A stretch of 64,000 bases of DNA, taken from assembly GCA_023053575.1 (NCBI GenBank), contig JAKZAP010000016.1:16448030-16512029 (forward strand), given 5' to 3'. Both the position numbers and the translations under genes were made by a program. The stretch comes from Branchinecta lynchi. Lineage: Eukaryota > Arthropoda > Branchiopoda > Anostraca > Branchinectidae. The notes beneath the pieces are model-generated. The model worked only from the letters and a program-made list of their open reading frames with translations, did not search any database and was not told where the DNA came from. Of the stretch, positions 47,851 to 59,600 are shown one piece after another; the stretch's first letter is position 1; every line of letters begins with the position of its first letter.

Positions 47851-49256
47851 TAATTTTGACGTTTCCGGCTGTTCTGACCTGTTGTCAGCTGTTTTCAGTT
47901 GTTTTCAGCTGATTTCAGTTGGAAACACCTACTTCCAACTGTTGAATTTACAGCTACTGGCGATAAATGTCGATGTTACAGCTGTTTATAGTTAGTTACT
48001 TGTAGCTGTGAACAGTCGTATCCATCTGTACTTCTTACGTCTAGTCGGGATACACGTTGGAGACACAGCGGTATGTTGTTGTATACACCTGTCTGATGTT
48101 GGGAACAGCAGTTTCTAGTTGTAAGCAGTCGTTTACAGCTGTTAGTGTTTTAGCTGATGTACATTGTTTTTTTTTAAACTGTGGTAATGCTTGAAGTTGA
48201 GATCTGTCATCCGTGTTTTTGCGAATTTCACTCTTTTTTGAAGTGCAAAATATTTCAGAAGCAGCTTTCGCAGTCGAAGCCCACTGTATACTGCTAAAGC
48301 GTCTTCTGGTAATTTGTTTAGAGTGCTGCCGTTAATTCGATAATTTTGAAAAAAAAATTAATTTCATCTATGTATATACCAGAATGCAATTATTTCTTCT
48401 TAATTTCCTTGACTGAGTTGAATCACAGCAAATTAAGCATAAGTTGAAGTTGGAGAGAAGCAACCGTCGAAAGCAGCTATACAACAAAACATAGCAGCAA
48501 CGACAAAACTGGTATCATCTGTGGACTATGTTTCATACGGACATGGACCTTGGAATTTCTTGGAAAACAGCTCGTTACAGCTCTATTTGAGACACCTGTT
48601 GAGAACGTCCGATAATACTTTTGTGTGTTTGATAGATCAAAAGATAAATCTCCTTATTCGCCAAAAACTGATCGTGGCTCACTCCATATTTGTTCGGTAT
48701 AGTCATGGATATAAATGAACACACACATAATAGGACTACGCATATACGGCTACAACGGTCATAAATAACACGATAGATTTAAACTAGCAGCTCAGCTTAT
48801 GCTTCGTTGTGCAACTTTAAAAATGAATGGACAAAACTCTTTGCAAACCTCTGGTGGGCACATTTGATTGGCTGCAACTTTTCAACCGTAGAAGCTACCT
48901 TGCGACGGAGCCTTTTTGACAGCTTTTCAGGAGGGAAAATATTTGTGTGGATTTACAACTGCATACAGCTATATCCACATGCGTTTGGGACAGCTGTTGA
49001 AAATGTCCCATGATACTTCTGTATGTTTACGTTTACAGCTGTGTCAGCTGTTTCGGCGAGACCTGTTGGATAAACGAAAGTAATTCTTACAGCTGAAAAC
49101 AGCTAAATACAGTAGGATACAGCAAATTTTACAGCTGTTTTACAGACAGCTGATTAAAACAGCTGTAAATATTACACGTGTTGAAAGCGTCCCATAATAC
49201 TTCTGTTAGTTTTACAGCTGTCAACAGCTGAAAATGTCTAAATTATTTCCGTACGG
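47838..49256. mobile_element. 1.4-kb inverted-ended element with CAGCTG-rich arrays, inserted in a LINE
   Basis: The ends CCCGTATGGAAATAATTTTG and CCCGTACGGAAATAATTTAG (from the other strand) are inverted partners of about 25 bp. Both end regions are made of TTTACAGCTG, TTTTCAGCTG and TTTTCAGTTG phrases (47870-48150 and 49020-49240). The middle has no recognised coding. It splits a LINE between its FADD and FTYFGS boxes. No clear target duplication. Confidence 0.65.
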
Positions 49257-49259
49257 GAG

Positions 49260-49565
49260 AACAAAAGTAAGATGGCAATGCCATAGGATGGATACACGAT
49301 CGTCGTCTTGGTTTGTCCTAGATGACCTGTAGTCCTTCTATTGCTGCTTCTTCTTGCAGGAAGTGAAGTGCTTGCATCAGTTGATCCATGGGTTCCGCCA
49401 AGAGCGCAGGATCGTCGGCAAAATCAGCGTCCGATTAGACGTAGTCGCAGTACATGAGTCCAGATACAAGACGTGGCCGTCTTTACAACGACATAGTCTA
49501 TAATGGAGTTGAACTGTTCGGGAGCAACGGCAACCTTGCCGAACCCCTGTTCGATGGGATCCCAA
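49260..49565 (-). pseudogene. LINE reverse transcriptase, palm fragment
   Basis: Minus strand: TGVRQGC (RT box before the catalytic site), then in another frame FADDPALLAEPMDQLMQALH, the FADD catalytic box and following helix. It abuts a solitary GGGATCCC at 49556-49563. Dead through frameshifts. Confidence 0.65.
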
Positions 49566-50639
49566 AGAGCAATATTATAGTCCGGGTGCCACTAAATCGC
49601 ATCGCTTATTGCTGACTTAAGGTGATCAGAAAATCATTGTCTGTTGGAGGATATTTTCCGACTATTTGGACCCCGCCGAATCTGAAAATGGGTGGTAGCA
49701 AGGTTGGTGACCACAGATTAATCTTGTAAAAGCTAAGAAATACCATTTTTAGGCCTATAAAATGTGTCCAGAATTTCTAAGGTTGTACCTGTCCGATTTC
49801 CTTGCGTAAAATCTCATTTTATTCCTAGTGCCGTCATCTCTTAGATTAGATTAAATTTTATTTTTTCCGACATCTCCTACAATCCAGGAGCTATAGGCTA
49901 ATATTTATTAATTGTGGGACTGTTGTACCAGTCCAGTTTAGTTGCGTAGCTTCTCGTTTTATTTCTATTAACAACATCACTTGGAGAAAACTTTGTTTTC
50001 TCCGACATCTTGTAGGCTTATAGTCAAGGAACTATATGCTAATATTTATTAATTTTCCCTGAAAATCCCAAAATCCCAAGTGTGCTTTTCCAGGTAAGGC
50101 ACGTATCTTGTAGTTTAATACATTCTTAGAATTCTTATATTTTGCGAAAGTTTACCCTGGGTACTAGGCTTCCAGTTACCTTAAATTTCCAAGCTCTAAC
50201 TGTTCAGTGAAGAGGCACAGAGTTTTTTGAAAAAAAAATAGGCCAAAAAAAGAAAATAAAAAAAAACTACTGAAGTCAGTAGTGCTAGAGTTTAGCGCAG
50301 AATTCAAATATTAACTTTAGTTTTCAGTCAAATATTAACTACAGTAGTTACAGGCTAATGACTTATTTCTAAGCCTAATAATTTTTTCTAAAAAATGGTA
50401 CTACAAGACATGTTCACATACCAAATTTTGAACCCGAATCCAACGGAGTTGTTCTTTTGGCCATCATACGTCGACTTCAGCTTTTATAGGGTGTCTTATT
50501 TGCTGTAGTCCCAAATTTTCTTGGAAATATCGTTTTAAATCCAGATTATAATGAGCCCAGGAAGTTCAGAATGGTTGGAGACTAAATAAGTCGTAAACAA
50601 TTTTCTTGATCTTTTTTTCGGCATCCATTCAAAACGATC
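49566..50639. other. no recognised gene
   Basis: AT-rich. Two similar phrases (TTTTCTCCGACATCT at about 50000 and TTTTTTCCGACATCTCC at about 49865) suggest an old internal duplication of about 130 bp. Confidence 0.35.
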
Positions 50640-50945
50640 GTTTTCAACTGTTTCCAGTTGTTTTCAATTATTTTCATTTTTTTTCGATCAGAAACGGTTA
50701 GTTTTGTTTTCAAGTCGTGAACTACAGACCTGGGTTTTAACAACTGTAATAGGCAAGTTGATTTTTTGGTTGTTGTAAACGATCAAAAGAGTTTAACTGA
50801 AAGAGTGAATCTGAAATCACAATCGTAAGCGATTTGAAACAATTGTTTCCAATCGTAATTTTACAGCTGTTTACGATTTTTTTTCAAGTCTCATTAATCA
50901 ACTGTTTACGATCGTTTTCATGTGTTTTAGATCGGTAAAAAAACT
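50640..50945. repeat. ACGATCGTTTTC/CAACTGTTT-rich degenerate repeat
   Basis: ACGATCGTTTTCAACTGTTTCC at the left edge and CAACTGTTTACGATCGTTTTC at the right, with GTTTACGATT between. Same style as the 47838-49256 arrays but with a different core. Confidence 0.5.
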
Positions 50946-51125
50946 TTCACTTCGCACATCGTAGGCTCTGGCTCGAGGACCAGCAAAAATGATAATTTTT
51001 GGTCCCAGGCATGTGTTCTATGGACCTTTCCAATATGTAAGGTGATATTCATCAAGTAAGGTCCACACTTTCCGTACAATCCGCATAGGCTAGACCCTTA
51101 CCACTTTCCAGGAATAAGCTGAAAT
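50944..51125 (-). repeat. inverted partner of 17740-17925
   Basis: GTAGGCTCTGGCTCGAGGAC and GGTCCACACTTTCCGTA are the reverse complements of phrases in the 17.7-17.9 kb segment, in matching order. Confidence 0.65.
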
Positions 51126-51164
51126 CTTACTAAAGCCTGGGAACACAAACAAAACAAACAAGAG

Positions 51165-51620
51165 CTATAAGCTCATATGGCACTTTCAAGCTTGTTAGCA
51201 TGTATTTAAGTTCTCGTACTAGATATGAACGAAGAGTTGCCTTGTCAGTGTGAAGGCTCGGTTAAATAAGTTTCGTGGAATTAACTCGATTCGTGATTTC
51301 ACCCTAATTCTGGACTCCCCCCCCCCCCTCCCGCTCCAACTCTCATCGCAATACCCGAACACGGTCCTGTTCTTTCACTGATGTATCTAGGACTTGTGCT
51401 TGTTCTTCCAACCAAGTTTCATCCCAATCGCTCCACCTACTCTAGGCTTGTCACAAGATTTACGGTTCTCTGTCCCCCCCCCCACAATAGCTGGAAGCTC
51501 AACACAAGGCCTGTAGCTGTAAGTTTTGTCCGCATAAAACCAAAAGCAAATTATACTCAGCTCAATGGGAGTTGCCAGGTGGACAGCCAAAATATCATTC
51601 GGTGCTTAGGTTTTCACTGA
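51165..51620. repeat. dispersed repeat-like segment with C runs
   Basis: CATATGGCACTTTCAAGC, CAAGTTTCATCCCAATCGCTCC and CATAAAACCAAAAGCAAATT resemble phrases at about 2850 and in the dispersed repeat, with two poly-C runs. Confidence 0.4.
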
Positions 51621-53517
51621 ACTTTGTCAACTTGCCGGAATTAAGAACGTGAGTGAATTTGACAGTACAGAATGCAAACATGTCACCTTTGGAAAGCGCG
51701 AGGAAGACCTTCGTTGATAATGTGGTCGAATCCACTTATAAGCTTTTTTATAAGTTTTATTGTTGGATTCGCTGGAAGGTTCACTGGGTGGTGTTGTGGA
51801 TCTGGACAACACGGATATTTTTGAATGGCATGTATTGAGATATAAATGTCGTGAAGTCTTTCGATACCGTGCACAACGAATTTCTCTTCTCAGCCGGGCA
51901 TTGGACAGTTCCAGGAACGTTCTTTCAAATCATGTCGCTGATGAGTCAGTGACTAAGAGCCTTCTGGGTGCAAATACTTGTGTTCTAAAAGCATTGGGAC
52001 CGGAAGCATACTTCTCCGGAAAACCCAATCCCTTTTCCTACGTTACAGTCAATACTATTTATTGCTAAGCTAAGCAGATCAAAAATTCGAGAACCAAGAA
52101 CGGTAGAAGTGTTCATGAATTAGAAGCTATTACAAGGTTTTTGGTTACTGTTGGCAGTAGTAAAGAATATACGCTGGAAATGCTCGAATTCTCAGTAAAA
52201 TTTCTGACTGATTCGGCAAAAATTTTGACTCTGCATCCCCCATCGAAAATGCCCTCATGACTCCCGTGAATGATTCTTCTTATTTTTCTACTTCGTGTCG
52301 TACTAGCTTGTAATTAATAAATACTTACTTCTAAGAGTTACTTACTTCTACTTATTTTGAGAGTGCTCAGAGAGGAAGTTAAAGTAAAAGTTCAAAAATA
52401 AAAGTAAAAGCCGTTTCTGAGGTCGGTCAAAATGTCGAAATACGCGAGGATTACACGCTGGGTCGAGTCTCGATGTTTCCCAACCGAACTGGTGGTTTTC
52501 AGGAATCTGGCAAAAGCTTATTTTCTTTGGGAATTATCTTGATGAAGTCCTTAGGTTTTCTTGTTTTTCGTTTTGGTATAGTGATACAAAGACCAACCCT
52601 GTTAATTTGCTTCGCTATCCTACCGGGTCAGTGGTAAGACTAGAAATTGACGTGATCCAAAAAATTTGGGAAAGAAGACAATCTTCGGATAAATCGAGAA
52701 AAATAATGCGGGATCAGTATAGTTTACGAGTTTTCATTTAGCATTATTATCCCATTCGTGGTCTGGGCTAGCGTGGAATTTAAAGAAAGAAAAGAGGTAG
52801 GCTACCTACTTGGTTTGGCCGAGGAGGTGAAAAGGGATAAATAATATACTTACTGGGTCTTGGTGAAGACCTAAAATTTGCAATACTCGATTGCCCAGAT
52901 ATCCCCGCTTTTTTTACCCACATTAACAGTAATAATAACTCGATGAAATTTTAAGTTTAACACCTTTTGGGGCTCTTAAATTGAAAATTGAACACAGTTA
53001 TGGATCTTGATTGTAATCCCCAGAAGTAATTAGCAAATGTAGTAAATGCTATTCAGGGTGTATTTGAGGATTGCAATGCAAAAAAGTCGGCCTCCAAAAT
53101 ATTGTCCTCCGGATATTTGTATCCCCTTTGGATGTTCATACCCACCTGAGGAAACTCTTAACCCCCTTTAATTATTTTATCCCACTTTGGATATTTGTAT
53201 CCCGCTGATATATTCTTAATGCACTCCACTGTAAATGATTACTGGGATGTATTGTTCGATGTTGTTTACACATTCTGATGCAGAGAGCTGGGTCGCAATA
53301 CTAACAAATTTGTATGGACAGGATCAACAGAATAGTTCCGGTGTTCTCTGGTGGAAAACCAGTAGGTATTTTTTTTTTCGTTGGTTCATCTGAGATATTC
53401 CTAGATCCAGTGTGTGGTAGCTTGTATGACCACCGAAAGTTAATTGCCATGGTGTACCATCTCGATACAAAATATTGATTCAGAATTTGTTCGTTAAAAC
53501 AGGTCATCCATCTACAG
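51621..53517. other. 3' flank of copy B; possible retroelement debris
   Basis: Plus frames 51653-52068 contain GGVVDLD and, shifted, SFDTVHNEFL, faintly like the first catalytic box of a reverse transcriptase; too weak to call. From about 52900 to 53300 the sequence parallels the flank below copy A (AAATGTAGTAAATGCTA in both). A small GGATATTTGTATCCC repeat is at 53115-53220. Confidence 0.4.
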
Positions 53518-53523
53518 TTTATT
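53518..53523 (-). promoter_or_regulatory. possible poly(A) signal of copy B
   Basis: AATAAA on the minus strand directly behind the stop codon of copy B. Confidence 0.35.
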
Positions 53524-53527
53524 CAAA

Positions 53528-53692
53528 CTAGTTCATATGATCTTTTATCCAGCTCAAGTAAGCTGATACACGGACGTAAAGTCCAGGCAGGTTTGGATTT
53601 CCGCATTTACCAGGTCCTCTTGAAACTATTCCAATTAAATAGTGCCTGCCACTTCTAGGATCAGCAAGAACTAGAGGTCCGCCAGAATCTCC
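53528..53692 (-). CDS. CLIP protease copy B, last exon: catalytic Ser
   Basis: 165 nt, acceptor is a T-run followed by CAG, stop TAG at 53530-53528. It encodes [30 protein letters not shown] and WIKDHMN. AATAAA begins four bases after the stop (53523-53518, minus strand), so the 3' UTR may be very short. Confidence 0.9.
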   Translation of the reverse strand, partial: GDSGGPLVLADPRSGRHYLIGIVSRGPGKCGNPNLPGLYVRVSAYLSWIKDHMN

Positions 53693-56600
53693 CTGAAAAA
53701 AAAAAGTTTCTGCTTTAACAGGCAACCCGGGGCTCTATTTCAAACTTCAAACGGGAGCTTTCGCTTTTATCAGATTGTACCGAATTTTCTTTTCTTTGTC
53801 TTCCTAGGAGTAGAAGGTACACAGAGAGTTGGATTTTTCGAATGAGGATTAGTAATACTATAATCCATCACTGTGTTCGTCTTATACCCCCTAGAGCACC
53901 GGCTCCAATCGAGTTCATCTGAGATAGACGTGGCAACCTTTCGGTGGGTAGTGTGTCAGTTGGTGCCAAGAACCCTTCTGGCGTGGTAGTGAACTGATAA
54001 AGTGGATATTTCTTTTTGTCAGTGACACGTAGGTTATTTAGCTAGACTAGGTCGTAGACTAGAGGTCAAACGTAGAAAACGTCAAGCTGCAAGAATGTGA
54101 ATTAGAAAAGCAGTAAGGCGGTTGATTAAAAATTCAGTGTTCAGGGTAAACCCTGTCCATGCTTCAACAGTGAACAAGTTGTTCGATTTTGCAGTCCACA
54201 CTCGATAGAACAATTAAATCATTATTCGGTTGCGCAAAACGGATATTTCAGCTGAGACTGGTTCTGGAGATAGTCTATTTCCTTTTTTGGAACGGGATCT
54301 TTAGTCAAGTGTGGCTCACAGAGCTGGGGAAGAAGGAATAACTACCAAGGGCCTGCTGGAGAAGTGTGTCCTTCCAGAAAATCCAAAATGACTGACTGAT
54401 CTTCAGGAAATAGAGAGATTAGGAGAACAATCTCGAAAGTAGCTAATTAGGTAAAAACTCGGAAGTAAATGTAAGTGGCAGCCAAAGTATTGCTCAAGAT
54501 TGCAAACAGTATTATATGTTGATTCTGTTGTAGGTGTGCTTGGTCCTATAAATTATTCGACGAGTAATGGCATAACTACATGGCATTAATTGACTTGCGT
54601 TATGCTTTAAAGTAATTTCAAACTCTGCCCTGGCCTTCGACCTGTTCAACAACATCAGAATTAACTATAACTGTATAACAGTGTCAAATTAACCGGAGCT
54701 ATACTCTCCTCCGTCGCCTCAGGGATCCCAAAAAAATGATTTTCGATACAGACAATTGGGTCTTGTTTTCGGTAGATCCAGTCTTCGCCAGACTCTTTGA
54801 ACTTTTTAATAATCAAAAATTAGAAACAGATATGGATTCAGCATGTTTGTTTACCTGTGCACCATGTGTGGGACTTGTAGTCGTTGCTTCTTTCGCTGCC
54901 TCTGTAACTATACGGTTACAGAGGGCACGGCAACTTTCGCTTTGTCCGTCCCAATCTCATTCGCATCGCGTTGTGGGATCCCAAAAGGGGACATCGAAAT
55001 TTTTTTCTGTCTGTCCGTCCGTCCGTCTGTGAGCACGGTAACTCTCGAAGGGAATGAAATATTTTCCTGAAACTTGGTGTGAGGATTCTTTGATTTAAAG
55101 GAAAAGTCGAGTTCGTAGATGGGTATTGTAGCCCTACATTTAGAGGTGGAGGAGGGGGTTCAAAAAGGCAACAAAAAATCTTTAAACTAATGAGATAGTG
55201 GATTAAGGAGTAAAAAGACATGCTGAACACAAATAACAAAACCATTTAGTTCACAAGTGCTTCACCAGGAATACGGCCAAGACCGGACATTTTGTTCAAA
55301 GTAAAAGTTTTATTTGGAGTGTATTAGATGTTCGATTCAGGGGTAAGCAGTCATGCTGAACAATTATATGTAAATCTTTTTCTACCCGGACAAGTAGTTC
55401 ACCCGGAATTCGGCCAAAACCGGAAAATTTGTGAAAAGCAAAATATCATTTGTAGTTAACTATATGTACGATGTAGGGGTAAAAAGAGATGCAGAAACTG
55501 TATATGATAATCGTTTCTTACCCAGACATATAGTTCTCCAGAAATCCTGCTGAAACCGGAAAATGTGTCATAAGTTGAAATTTTATTTGAAGTTGATTAG
55601 ACGTTCAATAAGGAGATACGCTGAATTAGTTTTTGAGCTTCATTTTTTTGCCAGGAAAGCAGTTCGCCCGGAATTCGGCCGAAACAGGAAGTTTGGCAGT
55701 AGTAAGGCAGGGAGTTTCGATCGATTTCGTCAAAACAGAGATGACTTCTAGGGGTAAACTAACACACAGAATCTATATCTGAACTTGGTTTTCTGAGATG
55801 ATAAGCTATTTGGCTTTAACTTGTTTCTAAATTTTGATTATTAAAATGTTCAACGAGTCAGGCGAAGACTGGATCTGGCGAAGACAAGACCCGATTGTCT
55901 ATCTCGAATATTATATTTTTGGGATCCCATCCCATTGGTCTTGTTTCATATTGGGGTGGTTCAAACGGCGACATTACGCATTTCCACCTTTTAGACATTA
56001 AATATTTCATCATTTAGCGTCCCTTTTCAAATTCGACCAACAGTGGTAAATGACCAGGTAATTGGTGTCATAATCCTTCCAAACTGATCCGCTTTTTCCA
56101 ATCTTGTTGTTCAAGATCCCTGTAAGCCCTCGTGGCGTCTGTGATCTCAGAGAATCTCTTGAAGGCCGACAATTTGAGGATGACCAATGTGTAAGCAGCA
56201 GACTTTTTCTGAAATTTTGGAAAAATGTTCGAAAACGAAAAGCAAGTTGTATTAAAAGTGGAAGGACACTTATTGGAAAGAATAGTCGATTCAAGATCTG
56301 TAGTATTTCTCGATCAACTCCCAGTTAATTAATGGAACATTCATCAGAAGGTTCGTGTTAGTTGTACTTTATCACTGACCATCTCTTCTAACGTACACGG
56401 AAACTTGGAATCTGAAAGTACCGTTGGAATTCTTGAAACGACAAATTCTGTAATTATACACAATGTCGATAGAAGGGATATATCCTTAAAGACGGCATTG
56501 TTTGATTTTCCAGTTTTAAAATTCAGGAATGTTGATATATTTTGTAAGGAGGATTAAAACGTCGTCTTTCAGGATGACGAATGTACACATTTGGAGAAAA

Positions 56601-59600
56601 GGTTCCCGAACACGTTAAGTTTCATATTTCTTAAAATGGTAACCCCTCCTCAGTTTTCAATGACAATGAACTGTGTTTTGTGATCCGACTTGATTGGATG
56701 TCCGCAAAATGAGTATATTAGGTTAAACCCCTTCTTGTACACGGGAAAGAGATAGTCTCGTCAAGTCTTGTATTTAGTATTTAATCATACAGCAAACCTC
56801 ACTGCTCTAAAATCTTATTGAACTGGAATGAAGTCAGTGCTCCAGGAGGTATAATCATAGGATTAAACAAAACAATCTTAGGTGAAGTTTGATCCTGATT
56901 ATACCGACTAGTTGCAAGGTAAGCAATTTGAATTTTGTTAATGTGTCTGGATCTGGTAAATGAAAAGAAAGGGAAGATTTTTTCCAAAGTCAGGTTGCAC
57001 CATTTCTGGCAGAGAACTTACCAACTGTTCTACTTGGAGACTTTAACTGTGTGATTAACAAGAAAGATGCAGACCTTGCAGCTAATATAACTTCAAAAAC
57101 TCTAAAAGAAATAGTCAATGGACTTAATTTGAAGAATGTGTGGTGGGAGTTGAAGAGATCGAGGGATTTTACAAGGATAAATTGGAAATCAACAGGGGGT
57201 GGACTTGATTGGACAGAGTTTACGTTAAAGAAAATATTTTAGCAACGGTAAGAGACATTCAACATTTATTTATACCACTATCGGACCACTATGCAGTTAT
57301 TATGCATATGTAAAGGACTGGAGAACCGCATGTGAAGTGTAACAATAGCCTCATTTGGAAAATGAATGTGAAAGTTCTGCAAAATGAAAGAATGAGACAA
57401 ATCGTCACGGAGGTCTTAAACGTAATGAAAGAAATACCAAGGGAGCAGATTGTCAATCACTGGGAAAATTGTGCAAAGAAAGCGATAGCAGATGCGGCAA
57501 AAGAAATATCTAAAGATGAACACGAAATACAAAACAAGCATTTGGACCACCTCTACTGAGTTTTATACCAGCTGAAACTTGAAATAAACCAAGGGAAGAA
57601 GGTAAACGACGAGTACTTCGAAATCCATGACAACATCAAACACTTGCACGAAAAAGTAGCGGAGGGCATCTAAACACGAACAAAACTAGATCAACAGGTA
57701 CAGCACGAACAGCTTACGACAACACTCATCTGCCGAGAAAGGAAGAAAGCAAGAAAAAGAAAAGAGAGTATAAGTAGTATTAAAACAAATACTGCAAAAT
57801 CGATCACCCTCAAATCAGAAATAATAGAAGAAACCCGAAATTTCTTTGAAAATATATTAAGAAAAGACAATGAAGAAACAGAAAATGACATTTGGAGGCT
57901 AAAGGCGTTCTTGTCTCAGATTCAAATTGAACAGGTGACGCAGAGTCAAAAGAAAATGCTTTGTAGCCAAGTTCAACCGGAGGAAGTACTTAACGCAGTA
58001 AACGAAATATCGAACAATAAATCTCCAGGAATTGATGGAATCCCCTATGAACTATATAAAGAGTTCAAAGTCACTTTTGCCCCTACCCTGAGCTGTATAT
58101 TCAATGCGGTTTTGGAAGGGAAAGAAGACATGACTATTTTAGGACTCATCAAACTTATTCCGAAAAAGGGGGATCTTCAGGATCTTAAGAATTTTAGGCC
58201 TGTTAGCCTGACACAATGTGATTATCGCCTGCTGTCGAAAATGCTAGCTAATCAATTAAAGAAAATCTTCCTATTTATCCTAAGTAAAAACCAGAGAGGA
58301 GGCATTGATAAAAGGAAAACGAGCTGATTTTGTGCTTTGCAGGAATGGTTTCCGAAGTATTTCAAGCCGAGACAGGAATTCGACAAGGGTGTCCCCTGAG
58401 TCTCTTGCTATTTGGAATATATTTTGACCCACTACTCAGGATGTTAGAAATGGAGATCCGAGTTATCCAGTCAATGGATGAGGTGCTAAAAGCAAAAGGT
58501 TTTGTAGATGATGTCAGCACGTTTACCTTCGATGATGAGGATTTCCAACGAGCAATAACATGTACTGAGTTGTATTGCGAAATCTTCAAACTTCAACTAA
58601 ACAGAGAGAAATGTGAAGTTCTTATGCTTACTGAAGAAAAGGCAGTTGACCATATTCAAGAGATACCTGTCAGAAATGAGCTTAGAATCCTCGGAGTCGT
58701 ATTCCAAAAGGATTGGCAAGACACTGTACAGCATAACTGGCAGAGTGCTCTAGGTAAATTCATAGCCGCAATTCAATATGGACAAAATAGAGGTCTGACG
58801 ATTTTCCAGACATCACGATATGTGAACCAATACTGTCTACCGATAATATGGTATACGTCCAATGTTTTTATTCTGTCAGCAGCAACACGGGTCAAATTTG
58901 AAAGAGAAATGTACGGAAACATCTGGCAAGGTAAATACCCTCCTAAATTAAAACTAACAGATCTATTCTTAACGAAAGAAGAAGGAGGTTTACAGATTAT
59001 ACACATAAATTCAAAACAGAGGAGCTGTTTACGAGAGCTGTAGCTGAAGGAATAATGTGTAGAGAAAATTCAGTATTAGTAGTATGGCAAAGTGATGAAA
59101 AGAAGTGCCCGAATCCACTGAAAGAACCTTTTAAAACAATTAAAGAACTTGAAAAGATAGGAGCTATTGATTTTCAAAGGAAACAGATAGCGAAGAATGA
59201 AATGAAGACATATTATAAAGAAAAGCTAGATCTACCACTGACAAAAATTGTTACGGATGGAAGAATGAGTAAGAAGAAACTATTGAACGCAACCATACTG
59301 TTGAACACATCGATGCTTCAGCCGAAAGTAAAGGAGCAGATGTTTTATCAAATACACAATATCCTACCTACTGAGGAAAGAAAACAACGAATCAAGCCTC
59401 ATCTTTCATCTGGTCAATGTAGGTTATTTGGTGAGACTGAAACATTAGATATTTTTTGTAGAATGTAGGGGAAAAGAAAGAATGGTAGGTATACTAGAAA
59501 ATATTGTTCGAGGAGTTGGAGGTTTTAATGAGAGATGGAGGATTAGTAAGCAAATTTTGCTTCAAGAATTATAGAATGGTAAGTGAATCCAGTTAGTAGG

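Noticed and set aside
51653..52068. Reverse transcriptase fragment
   Set aside because: GGVVDLD and SFDTVHNE are suggestive but need a frameshift and no other RT box follows convincingly.
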